Shown: in pieces, positions 1 through 6,742 of the stretch
Position numbering within the stretch: the first letter of the stretch is position 1
Layout: each line of letters starts with the position of its first letter
NCBI GenBank assembly: GCA_017609995.1
Contig: JAFCCX010000003.1
Location: forward strand, 1 to 17,496
DNA: 17,496 nucleotides
Direction: 5' to 3'
From: Candidatus Pacearchaeota archaeon
GTDB lineage: Archaea > Nanobdellota > Nanobdellia > UBA10117 > JABICX01
The notes under the pieces: model-generated
Databases searched by the model: none
The model's input: the letters and a program-made list of their open reading frames with translations, nothing else
What the model was told of the DNA's origin: nothing
Position numbers and translations under genes: made by a program

Positions 1-2859
1 CTTGATGGTAACGGGCTTAAGCATCCATTCCCAGACGATCTTTATATTGACCCTACTGACTCAAATACTATCTACAATATCGTTGATACAGCAGGAATCT
101 TTAGGTCTACTGATGGAGGGCGTAATTGGGACACCCCATTTATGTTTGGGTTCTCTTCCATCTATGCCTTAGCAGTTGCTACAACTGATTCAAATATTCT
201 ATACGCTGCAAAAAATGGATTTGGTATTTTTAAAAGTGGTACTTTGGGTGAACGTATGCATTGGACCTATAATCTTTTTTCTCCAGATTACACATATTCC
301 ATAGCAATTGACCCAAGAAATCCAGATATAGCTTATAGTGGATATCAAAGAAAGGTTTTTGAGGATCGTGCTGGGATTTACAAATCAGATAGAGAAGGAA
401 AATGGAGTGAAATATTTAACGTACCCGGCTCTAAAGGAATCAGATGGATTGAGATAGACCCTAATAAACCAGATAGAGTCTATGCAGCTTCAGTTGGTGA
501 AAAGGGTGAAATCTATAGAAGCAACAATAAGGGAAGCTCCTGGGACAAATTAGATACTGACTTTACATTTGTAACAATACATGAAATAGCAATTGACCCA
601 AATAATGAAGATGTGGTGTATGCTGCGCCATGGGGTGGAGGGTTGTTTGTTTCAAATGACAATGGAGACGCTTGGGTAGAGCTTGAAACACCAACCATTT
701 CGATTGTATCTATTATTGTTGACCCTGTGAATTCAAATCATTTGATTATCGGAGATAGAATGCATCCAAAAATTTATGAATCTTTTAATCAAGGACAAAG
801 CTGGAGTGAATTAGTTGCTTTAGATGAAGATAAATATTATCGGATAAGTTCTATGATACTTCATGATGGAGAAATCTATTTTTCAGCTTTTAACAAGATT
901 ACTGGCTTAATCTCTTTACTCTTAAGTGAGCCAATGTCCGGCACAGCATTTAGGGTAGAAGGAAACAACCCAATTAAACTTTCTGGAGATTTGAAAAGAA
1001 GTGTTCTAAGCTTTTTTTCTAGCAATGATAATCTTTTTGCAATAAGCCACATCAAAGGGGTCTATAAACTAGAAAACAATAAATGGAAAGACATCTCAGC
1101 TTCTCTTCCAGATATGGGCTTTAACAATATAATTACGGATGAAACTGAGTTGTATATTGCAGGTGGGTGTGATATTGATCTAAAAGGAAATAGAAGAATT
1201 GGAGATGATAATATTGTTAATGAGATATATGAAAGTTCAGATACTGGCCAAACATGGACACCTATTCTAGAAAATAATCCTTTCTCAAGTGGAATAAAGA
1301 AATTACTACAGCACCCAACTAACAAAAATGTGTTTTTTGCAGGAACAGGCAATGGATTATATGTTTCAACTGATAAAGGAAATAGTTGGGATGAACAGAA
1401 CAGGGGATTAAATTTTAAAAATATCGGTTCAATGACTGTTGGTAACAACTATATCTATGTTGGCACACTTGGTGGTGGCGTGTATACTGGCAAAATTAAG
1501 TCAGATTATTCTATTGATTGGTATGACTCTACTGGACCTTACCCTACAATATATAATATTTTGATAAGAGTTGACCCTACAAATTCAAACATACTTTATG
1601 CAAGTTCTTATCCTGGTGGAGTGTTTAAATCAACTGATAGAGGAAAGACCTGGGCTGAAAGTAATTTTGCTTTGCCAAGTATTGAGGTTGAAGACCCTAA
1701 CATTCAGGGATATTATAGTTTAGATATTGATCCAAACAATCCAGATATATTATACTTAGGTATATATGGAAAAGGAGTGTATAAGTCTGAGAACGGTGCT
1801 GGTACTTGGATGCCAATGTATGGAAAACTTGGGCAAAACAGAGAGATTATGCAGAAAGATATAACTCAAATAAAAGTTGACCCAACAAATTCACAGAATA
1901 TTTATTTGGCAACAGATGACGGTGTTTACGTCTCTAATAATGGCGGTGAGAATTGGAAAGAAAGGAATGAAGGGTTATTAACAAAAGATGTTTTTACATT
2001 GGCTATTAGTTCAGATGGTCAATTATATGCTGCGACAAAAGGATATGATATAGCTATGTATGATAAAGATGAAGGTGTATGGGAAGGTAGATATGGAATC
2101 TCAAATTTTGGTGTTTTCTGGTCAACATGGGAGAGACCACAATACCAATTTAGTGATATGCTAATTAATCCTGAAAATCCTGATGTAATATATCTGGCTT
2201 CATTCCCAACTGGAATGTTTAAAAGCATTGATGGTGGCGATACGTGGAAAGAATCAAATATAGGTCTTATTGATGATGGCGCAGATGGAATCTTTTCTTT
2301 GACATTTCATCCGCACGACAAGGAGATTATCTACGCTGGAACTTATAATGGAGTTTCTGTAACTTATGATGGAGCAGAACATTGGGAAAGGATAAGTAAT
2401 GGTATTCCACCTGAACAATGGCCATTTTCAATTGCTATAGATTCAACTAATCCTGATATTATGTATGCAGCTACTAAAAACGGGGAAGATAAAGGATTCT
2501 GCAATCTTCATGATATGCGAATTTGTGGTACTGTAGTAAAGACAACAGATGGCGGAAATAACTGGTTTGAGATTACCACTGGTTTAGATAAAGAAAATGA
2601 ATTTTATAATATAATCATATATCCGCATAACCACAATATCTTATTCTTAAGCACCCAACGTGACGGGGTATTTATGAGTAAAAATGCTGGTGGAAGCTGG
2701 AAACCTATTAATGGAGGTTTAGGAAATTTGCGTGGTGGTGCTAGCAATAATGTTGCAGTAAATTTGGTCATTGATTCTGAAGGAAAATATCTTTACTTTG
2801 GTACAATGGGTAGTGGCGTGTGGAAAGCTGACTTATCCAAGCTTGGCTTAAGTTCATGA
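1..2859 (+). CDS. Asp-box (BNR/sortilin-like) beta-propeller protein, 5'-partial
   Basis: The reading frame is open from base 1, so the gene starts before the window; the first internal ATG (142) is not the start, because the 47 codons before it already carry a propeller repeat ending STDGGRNWD. About 952 codons are visible. Roughly 13 Asp-box motifs (S-x-D-x-G-x-x-W or close variants such as STDRGKTW, SNNGGENW, SIDGGDTW, TTDGGNNW) recur at irregular intervals, each preceded by a strand pattern like IDPNNPDxxY and GxGVYKS. This is the known signature of sialidase/VPS10-sortilin-type beta propellers; two or more propellers would be needed to hold this many blades. The visible part has no membrane segment and ends in GSGVWKADLSKLGLSS. 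Such proteins are usually secreted or cell-surface, but the N-terminus that would show a signal peptide is missing. No catalytic sialidase residues were recognised, so a binding or structural role is more likely than an enzyme. Confidence 0.85.
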   Translation, partial: LDGNGLKHPFPDDLYIDPTDSNTIYNIVDTAGIFRSTDGGRNWDTPFMFGFSSIYALAVATTDSNILYAAKNGFGIFKSGTLGERMHWTYNLFSPDYTYSIAIDPRNPDIAYSGYQRKVFEDRAGIYKSDREGKWSEIFNVPGSKGIRWIEIDPNKPDRVYAASVGEKGEIYRSNNKGSSWDKLDTDFTFVTIHEIAIDPNNEDVVYAAPWGGGLFVSNDNGDAWVELETPTISIVSIIVDPVNSNHLIIGDRMHPKIYESFNQGQSWSELVALDEDKYYRISSMILHDGEIYFSAFNKITGLISLLLSEPMSGTAFRVEGNNPIKLSGDLKRSVLSFFSSNDNLFAISHIKGVYKLENNKWKDISASLPDMGFNNIITDETELYIAGGCDIDLKGNRRIGDDNIVNEIYESSDTGQTWTPILENNPFSSGIKKLLQHPTNKNVFFAGTGNGLYVSTDKGNSWDEQNRGLNFKNIGSMTVGNNYIYVGTLGGGVYTGKIKSDYSIDWYDSTGPYPTIYNILIRVDPTNSNILYASSYPGGVFKSTDRGKTWAESNFALPSIEVEDPNIQGYYSLDIDPNNPDILYLGIYGKGVYKSENGAGTWMPMYGKLGQNREIMQKDITQIKVDPTNSQNIYLATDDGVYVSNNGGENWKERNEGLLTKDVFTLAISSDGQLYAATKGYDIAMYDKDEGVWEGRYGISNFGVFWSTWERPQYQFSDMLINPENPDVIYLASFPTGMFKSIDGGDTWKESNIGLIDDGADGIFSLTFHPHDKEIIYAGTYNGVSVTYDGAEHWERISNGIPPEQWPFSIAIDSTNPDIMYAATKNGEDKGFCNLHDMRICGTVVKTTDGGNNWFEITTGLDKENEFYNIIIYPHNHNILFLSTQRDGVFMSKNAGGSWKPINGGLGNLRGGASNNVAVNLVIDSEGKYLYFGTMGSGVWKADLSKLGLSS

Positions 2860-2913
2860 TTATTTATCAAGCTGATTTAGAAGATTTTGCATAAAAATCC
2901 TTAAAACAAACTC

Positions 2914-2921
2914 TTTTAAAA
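2914..2921 (+). promoter_or_regulatory. TATA box for the 441-residue orphan gene
   Basis: TTTTAAAA is centred about 26 bases before the ATG at 2944, the spacing expected for a leaderless archaeal transcript. It supports ATG 2944 over the in-frame GTG at 2926, which would lie only a few bases from the box. Confidence 0.55.
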
Positions 2922-2943
2922 TTATGTGTATCATATAGTAATA

Positions 2944-4269
2944 ATGGGAGATTTACTTCAAATACAGCAAGAAGGCTCACCTCTTTATGAGTTTTTTAAA
3001 GCACAAAGAGTAGAAATACCTTTAGTTACTTGGGAAGATCATCCTTTTATTGAAGCAAAGATTGATGGTGATCTACCTGCGGATCTCAAAGAGGATCTTC
3101 CAATTTTTGCAACCTACCGTCAGTTTACTGGTGCTAATGCTCTGAACTCTGGTGGACGAGGGATTGTTATTTCAGATGGAGAGCGTCATTATAGAATCAA
3201 AGCAGCAGATCTAGAAGGAGCTCTAACTAATCAAGTTGCAAGATCAGATAATAATAGAGTAGCAGATGTTAGATTAGCAGCGAAGCATATATCAAAATTA
3301 TTCCTCCTTCCCGAAACATTAGAACTCGGTGGTGTTTATGAGTTACCTAGATATCCACATTTAGATCTTAAACCATTCTCTTTCTTTGGCCAGGAAGCTG
3401 TTGACAATGAGAGACATGCTAGTCAGGTTATTGGAGATGCTTTTGAGAAAAAAGGATTTTTTAGACCTTATACTTTTGTAGCAGATGTTTCCTACCCAAA
3501 GATTCAGTTCCAGGGAGAGCAGATGCATTCTCTTGTGTTTGAACTTCCAACTATTGAAAGTGATTTAAGATTTGCAGAATTATTTAATTGGGCATTTTTA
3601 CATTTAAAATATTCTTCACCTGCTCAAATTGACGAAATAAAAGACCCATTAGCAAAGTTTTTAACAGACATAACTGGCTGGCATGGTCTTGTTTCTAAAA
3701 TTATGGCTGCGAATAATCTTGCTCCAGAATGGAGTTCTCACCAAAATCAGAATTTTGTACTTTGTGCTGTTGATGAAGAAAACTTAGGTTTATCAAGAGT
3801 GGATCATACTTCAACTGTTGTTGACAAAAGTAAAGCACTACAACACTTACACAAAGTCAAAAGCAATGGTAATGAGTTTCTTCTTTTATATGATGTTCTT
3901 GTTCAATCTCAGCAATTAGCTAAAAACAATCATAAATATGATTCTCAAAGATATTCAAGTATGTTTGATGCAGCTTACAAATGGCAAAATCCTGAACCCT
4001 TTAATATACAAATAGATGGTTTTTTTGAAACTCAAAAAGAAGTACAAAGAGTATTTACTGAAGGTTTCCATGGTAAAGTTAGACCAATTCCCGTATCTGA
4101 AGTTTTAGATTTAGTTAGTATGATTTCTAAAATAGAGATTGATCAAAAATGGGAAACAAAAAGACAAGAAAAAGCTAAGCAATTTATGACTAAAGATAGT
4201 GGCTTACGTGATTTCATGTTAGACACAATGACTCTTCAAAGTCGTATGATGAAATCAAGATTTCCATAA
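2944..4269 (+). CDS. Unknown 441-residue cytosolic protein, weak kinase-like motif order
   Basis: I do not recognise this family. The start at ATG 2944 is preferred to GTG 2926 because of the TATA box at 2914-2921. There is no signal peptide or membrane segment. Residues about 70-91 form a Gly-rich strand followed by YRIK (Lys86), then a helical stretch; residues 264-290 read SSHQNQNFVL...LGLSRVDHTS, with His266, Asn268, Asn270 and Asp287. The order Gly-rich loop, Lys, H-x-N-x-N, hydrophobic strand, Asp resembles protein-kinase-like folds (catalytic-loop Asn and metal-binding Asp), but the match is by eye and the Asn-Asp spacing is long. A helical, Lys/Arg-rich tail (about 395-441) follows. 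It stands alone between the propeller gene and the convergent rubrerythrin unit, so context gives no role. Alternatives are a lineage-specific protein with no kinase relation. Confidence 0.75.
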   Translation: MGDLLQIQQEGSPLYEFFKAQRVEIPLVTWEDHPFIEAKIDGDLPADLKEDLPIFATYRQFTGANALNSGGRGIVISDGERHYRIKAADLEGALTNQVARSDNNRVADVRLAAKHISKLFLLPETLELGGVYELPRYPHLDLKPFSFFGQEAVDNERHASQVIGDAFEKKGFFRPYTFVADVSYPKIQFQGEQMHSLVFELPTIESDLRFAELFNWAFLHLKYSSPAQIDEIKDPLAKFLTDITGWHGLVSKIMAANNLAPEWSSHQNQNFVLCAVDEENLGLSRVDHTSTVVDKSKALQHLHKVKSNGNEFLLLYDVLVQSQQLAKNNHKYDSQRYSSMFDAAYKWQNPEPFNIQIDGFFETQKEVQRVFTEGFHGKVRPIPVSEVLDLVSMISKIEIDQKWETKRQEKAKQFMTKDSGLRDFMLDTMTLQSRMMKSRFP

Positions 4270-4276
4270 AGTATAA

Positions 4277-4390
4277 TTATTTAGGATTGTCGTGATCGTC
4301 TTCTGCTTTTTTGAATATCTTTCTTCCAAAATCGCGTAGGTTTCTCTTCTTCTCAGCTAGATATTCAGCGATATCTTCTTTTTTAATCAT
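4277..4390 (-). CDS. Small basic 37-residue peptide, last gene of the rubrerythrin unit
   Basis: Read by hand on the minus strand: ATG at 4390, TAA at 4277-4279, giving MIKKEDIAEYLAEKKRNLRD followed by a FGRK...DDHDNPK tail. GGAG at 4397-4400 (minus strand) sits 6 bases before the ATG, a good Shine-Dalgarno spacing. It lies 35 bases after the stop of the DUF4405-like gene and in the same direction, so it is probably co-transcribed. The sequence is predicted to be one amphipathic, strongly charged helix with no Cys and no membrane segment. Function unknown; coding status rests only on the ribosome-binding site and operon position. Confidence 0.45.
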   Translation of the reverse strand: MIKKEDIAEYLAEKKRNLRDFGRKIFKKAEDDHDNPK

Positions 4391-4425
4391 TTTAATCTCC
4401 GATTGAGATGCATAAAACGTCAGTT

Positions 4426-4668
4426 TTATTCATCTTCACATTTCTCCCCTTTTTTAAAAAGAAGTCTTGGCATACATTTAAGATAATTCCAATGAAGAGC
4501 TAGATGAATTACTATTAACACAACTAAAGCAATACTTGAATAATTATGTAGATTTTTCAGTGCAGATCTAGTTCCGAGATTTAACAAAAGAGCAAAACCA
4601 GAAAATGCTGAAATAGCAAAAGCAATTCCAACAAATACATTAACCCAAGCATTTAGTTTAATCTGCAT
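4426..4668 (-). CDS. DUF4405-like small membrane protein (possible b-haem binder)
   Basis: 80 residues from ATG 4668 (MQIKLNAW...). A GTG at 4698 would extend it by ten Lys/Thr residues, but ATG 4668 overlaps the stop of the preceding gene, a typical coupled arrangement. Two membrane helices are visible: about residues 5-30 and 40-62. The second follows KNLHNYSS and contains IHLALHW, the spaced-His pattern of the DUF4405 family, a short cytochrome-b-like membrane module in which such histidines are thought to hold haem. The C-terminus is charged (KKGEKCEDE) with one Cys. The gene is third in a unit with rubrerythrin and a CGHC peptide, which suggests an electron-transfer or peroxide-stress role at the membrane. 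Haem binding is inference; the family assignment is by motif and length only. Confidence 0.65.
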   Translation of the reverse strand: MQIKLNAWVNVFVGIAFAISAFSGFALLLNLGTRSALKNLHNYSSIALVVLIVIHLALHWNYLKCMPRLLFKKGEKCEDE

Positions 4669-4831
4669 CTTTTTCTTCGTCTTTTTCTTCGTCGTCACTC
4701 ATTTGTTCCATTGGTGACTCTGTATCTTTTTCTTCGTCTTTATTTTTGTCTTTTTCTTCTTTTTCTTTGTCTTTTTTATCCCCTTTCTTGGGTTTCTCTT
4801 CTTCTTTTGGTTTACAATGTCCACACGGCAT
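4658..4831 (-). CDS. 57-residue CGHC peptide with Lys/Glu/Asp-rich tail
   Basis: Read by hand on the minus strand: ATG 4831, TAA 4658-4660. The protein begins MPCGHCKPKEEEKPKKG and continues almost entirely in Lys, Glu and Asp, ending DEEKDAD. AGGAG at 4840-4844 lies 8 bases before the ATG and overlaps the rubrerythrin TAG stop, so translation is probably coupled. The last 11 bases overlap the start of the DUF4405-like gene. CGHC is the active-site motif of protein disulfide isomerases, but here it sits in a peptide far too short to form a thioredoxin fold; it may instead bind a metal or exchange a disulfide. The charged tail is likely disordered. No family is recognised. Position between rubrerythrin and a cytochrome-b-like protein suggests a redox partner or assembly factor, as inference. 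Confidence 0.6.
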   Translation of the reverse strand: MPCGHCKPKEEEKPKKGDKKDKEKEEKDKNKDEEKDTESPMEQMSDDEEKDEEKDAD

Positions 4832-4839
4832 TTTTATTT

Positions 4840-4844
4840 CTCCT
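4840..4844 (-). promoter_or_regulatory. Shine-Dalgarno of the CGHC peptide overlapping the rubrerythrin stop
   Basis: On the minus strand AGGAG is 8 bases before ATG 4831 and shares bases with the rubrerythrin TAG at 4843-4845. It is the main evidence that the short frame downstream is translated. Confidence 0.6.
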
Positions 4845-5379
4845 AATAATTTTCAGCTAATCTTTCAAAATAAGCTCTTGGATGTGCACAAGCAGGACAT
4901 GCTGCTGGAGGATTTTTTCCTTCATGCACATAGCCACAGTTTCTGCATTTCCATCTGATTGTTCTTGGTTCTTTAAACATAGTTCCGTCTTTAACTCGCT
5001 TCAAAAGTTTCTTGTATCTCTTCTCATGTTCTACTTCAACTTCACCTATTTCTGTAAAGACTTTTGCAATCTCAAGAAAGCCTTCTTCTTTAGCAATCTT
5101 AGCAAACTCTGGGTACATGTGATGATACTCATAATGCTCGCCATCAATTGCTGCTTGAAGATGTGCTCTCAGATCTCCAAGTTTAACTAGAAATTTGAAT
5201 TCTCTCTTAGCGTGCTCTTTTTCATTAAGAGCAGTTTCTTCGAAAATTCCAGCTATTTGCTCATAACCTGCTTTCTTGAATTCTTTAGCAAAATAATCAT
5301 ACTTATTTCGGGCTTGGGACTCGCCTGCAAAGGCCGCCCACAAGTTCTTTTCAGTTTTAGTTCCCTTTAAACTTTTCAT
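4843..5379 (-). CDS. rbr: Rubrerythrin
   Basis: 178 residues. The start at ATG 5379 (MKSLKGTKTE) is chosen because GAGGT lies 8 bases upstream and a TATA box about 41 bases upstream; a longer frame reaching 5451 would add residues unlike the family. Residues 1-130 are the ferritin-like diiron domain: FAGESQARNKYDYFA (Glu20), the first E-x-x-H (Glu53/His56), DGEHYEYHH (Glu81), and a second E-x-x-H (Glu115/His118). Residues 143-165 are a rubredoxin-like iron site with Cys145, Cys148, Cys161 and Cys164. The family reduces hydrogen peroxide to water in the cytosol of anaerobes using electrons from rubredoxin or an NAD(P)H donor. All expected ligands are present and length is normal. It heads a minus-strand unit with a CGHC peptide, a DUF4405-like membrane protein and a small peptide. 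Confidence 0.95.
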   Translation of the reverse strand: MKSLKGTKTEKNLWAAFAGESQARNKYDYFAKEFKKAGYEQIAGIFEETALNEKEHAKREFKFLVKLGDLRAHLQAAIDGEHYEYHHMYPEFAKIAKEEGFLEIAKVFTEIGEVEVEHEKRYKKLLKRVKDGTMFKEPRTIRWKCRNCGYVHEGKNPPAACPACAHPRAYFERLAENY

Positions 5380-5387
5380 GGTAGAAT

Positions 5388-5392
5388 ACCTC
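5388..5392 (-). promoter_or_regulatory. Shine-Dalgarno of rubrerythrin
   Basis: GAGGT on the minus strand, 8 bases before ATG 5379; it decides the start codon. Confidence 0.55.
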
Positions 5393-5413
5393 TTACTCAA
5401 ATTGCTAATTCTA

Positions 5414-5424
5414 AATTTATATAG
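5414..5424 (-). promoter_or_regulatory. TATA box of the rubrerythrin unit
   Basis: On the minus strand CTATATAAAT is centred about 41 bases before ATG 5379. Transcription would start near 5395, leaving a leader of about 15 bases that includes the Shine-Dalgarno. Confidence 0.6.
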
Positions 5425-5483
5425 ATTTCGCTGTGTTAACAACCAAAACATTTAAAAGGCAAAAATAAGGAGCTAAAACATCA

Positions 5484-5532
5484 TGCAAACAGGCGATTAT
5501 CCCTGGTTCTAAGAAGAACTTCCTAGTTTGCA
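5484..5532 (+). other. Long stem-loop upstream of tRNA-Trp
   Basis: TGCAAAC (5484-5490) pairs with GTTTGCA (5526-5532), extended by AGG/CCT past one bulged A (5525). Inside, GTTCT (5506-5510) pairs with AGAAC (5515-5519) around an AAGA loop. A 12-base unpaired strand on the 5' side contains most of the first copy of the GATTATCCCTGGT repeat, opposite only two bases. A possible TATA element (TTTAAAAG, about 5450-5458) precedes it. It could be a small RNA, a leader or simply DNA symmetry; its function is unknown. Confidence 0.4.
5495..5507 (+). repeat. 13-bp direct repeat, copy 1
   Basis: GATTATCCCTGGT, identical to the copy at 5544-5556 and offset by exactly 49 bp, which is also the length of the stem-loop 5484-5532. 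It lies in the non-coding region between rbr and tRNA-Trp. Confidence 0.7.
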
Positions 5533-5543
5533 ATATTTTCGGT

Positions 5544-5556
5544 GATTATCCCTGGT
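5544..5556 (+). repeat. 13-bp direct repeat, copy 2, just upstream of tRNA-Trp
   Basis: Second exact copy of GATTATCCCTGGT. It ends 15 bases before the mature tRNA and its TCCC can pair with GGGA at about 5561-5564 as a short hairpin. A TATA-like CAATATTTT (5531-5539) precedes it, so it would be at or near the transcription start of the tRNA. Confidence 0.65.
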
Positions 5557-5571
5557 AGCGGGGAAAATTAT

Positions 5572-5644
5572 GGGGTGATAGCATAACCTGGCAGTGCGTC
5601 CGGTTCCAGACCGGTTGATCGGGGTTCAAATCCTCGTCACCCCA
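5572..5644 (+). tRNA. tRNA-Trp (anticodon CCA)
   Basis: A 73-base cloverleaf. The acceptor stem is GGGGTGA (5572-5578) with TCACCCC (5637-5643) and discriminator A (5644). The D arm is GCAT/GTGC around a loop with GG. The anticodon loop is TTCCAGA (5604-5610) with CCA at 5606-5608, reading UGG. The T arm is CGGGG/CCTCG around TTCAAAT. The outermost anticodon-stem position is a T-T mismatch (5599/5615), a small oddity. There is no intron, although archaeal tRNA-Trp genes often have one, and the 3' CCA is not encoded. trpS begins 27 bases downstream on the same strand. Confidence 0.93.
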
Positions 5645-5671
5645 TCGAACGCAGCTATATGCTGAAGAGCA

Positions 5672-6742
5672 ATGGAAAATAAAGTTGATCCGTTTGGAAT
5701 GTCTGAAATAAAAGATTATGATAAGATTCTAAGAGAGTTCGGAGTATCTTCTTTTGCTCCATTAGTTAAGAAACTCCCAAAACCACCTGCAATGATGCGA
5801 AGAGGTTTTGTTTTCGGACATCGGGATTTTGAAAGAATTGCTGATGCAATCAAGAATAGAAAGAAGTTTGCAGTTCTAACTGGAATCAAACCAACAAATT
5901 ACTTGCATATTGGTTCAAAATTTGTTATAGATGAACTAGTTTACTTACAAAAACATGGTGGAATAGTTTATTATGTAATTGCAGATCTTGAAGCCCTTGC
6001 AGACAACGGAATTTCATTAGAGGAGTCTGCAAATATTGCTAGAGATAATTTACTTGATGTTCTTGCACTTGGCTTAGATCCAAAAAAGACTGTGTTTTAC
6101 AAGCAATCTGAGAATCCAACTGTTCTAAAATATGCACAAATCTTTGGAAGTAATGTAACAACTAACATGCTGAAAGCAATTTATGGTGAAAGAGAAACCC
6201 GACTTTACATGGCAGCTCTTGTTCAAATGGCTGACATCTTACTTCCTCAAATTGAACACGGAAAAATCCCAACAGTTATTCCTGTTGGTTTTGACCAAGA
6301 TCCACATATTCGATTATCAAGAGATATTGCTAAGAAACATGGCTTAATTCCACCATCTGCAACTTACAAAAAGTTCATTGGTTCCCTAACAGGAAATCCA
6401 AAGATGAGCAAAAGAGAACCAGAAGGTATTATTTTCCTTAATGAAAGTCCTGACTCTGCTGCTTACAAGATTCGAAATAAAGCAAAGACAGGTGGAAGAG
6501 ATACACTTGAACAGCAAAAACGTCTTGGTGGCCGGCCAGAACTTTGTAGTGTTTTTGAACTTTACAGCTACGGTTTGCTAAATGACAAAGAGCTAGCAAA
6601 GGTTTACAAAGCCTGTAAAAGCGGAAAGCTTATGTGTAAGGATTGCAAGGAAATTGCAGTTGGCAAGTTGACAGCTTTTTTGAAAGAACATCAGAGACGA
6701 AGAAAAGCTGCTGAGAAAATCGTGGACAAAATACTATGTTAG
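5672..6742 (+). CDS. trpS: Tryptophanyl-tRNA synthetase
   Basis: 356-residue class I synthetase that charges tRNA-Trp in the cytosol. The start ATG 5672 fits because VDPFGMSEIKDYDKI aligns with the N-terminal VTPWEV...DYDKL region of archaeal TrpRS. Family signs are the RGFVFGHRDF segment (44-53), the nucleotide-binding motif LHIGS (78-82) in place of HIGH, FDQDPHIRLSRDIA (207-220), KMSKR (244-248) in place of the usual archaeal KMSAS, the TGGRDTLEQQ...GGRPELC segment, and a C-terminal KACKSGKLMCKDCK followed by KEHQRRRKAAEK, which closely matches the archaeal TrpRS end. Both signature motifs are thus variant, and the C-terminus is about 25 residues shorter than in Pyrococcus-type enzymes as I recall them. 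It lies just after tRNA-Trp and was probably co-transcribed with it. Overlap with the next gene is 7 bases. Confidence 0.92.
   Translation: MENKVDPFGMSEIKDYDKILREFGVSSFAPLVKKLPKPPAMMRRGFVFGHRDFERIADAIKNRKKFAVLTGIKPTNYLHIGSKFVIDELVYLQKHGGIVYYVIADLEALADNGISLEESANIARDNLLDVLALGLDPKKTVFYKQSENPTVLKYAQIFGSNVTTNMLKAIYGERETRLYMAALVQMADILLPQIEHGKIPTVIPVGFDQDPHIRLSRDIAKKHGLIPPSATYKKFIGSLTGNPKMSKREPEGIIFLNESPDSAAYKIRNKAKTGGRDTLEQQKRLGGRPELCSVFELYSYGLLNDKELAKVYKACKSGKLMCKDCKEIAVGKLTAFLKEHQRRRKAAEKIVDKILC

Noticed and set aside
142..144. ATG 142 as the start of the propeller gene
   Set aside because: The same frame is open from base 1 and already encodes a propeller repeat with an Asp-box.
2926..2928. GTG start for the 441-residue gene
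   Set aside because: It lies only about 9 bases from the TATA centre; ATG 2944 fits the promoter spacing.
4668..4698. GTG 4698 as start of the DUF4405-like protein
   Set aside because: The added Lys/Thr run comes from the charged coding region of the CGHC peptide read in another frame; ATG 4668 fits overlap coupling.
4746..4958. Ser/Phe-rich plus-strand frame
   Set aside because: It is the reverse of the Lys/Glu-rich CGHC peptide and the rubrerythrin end.
4882..5190. Open frame on the plus strand antisense to rubrerythrin
   Set aside because: Covered by a certain gene on the other strand; no ribosome-binding site or recognisable product.
5495..5556. CRISPR-like repeat pair
   Set aside because: Only two copies of 13 bp with no further units, no spacer series and no cas genes.
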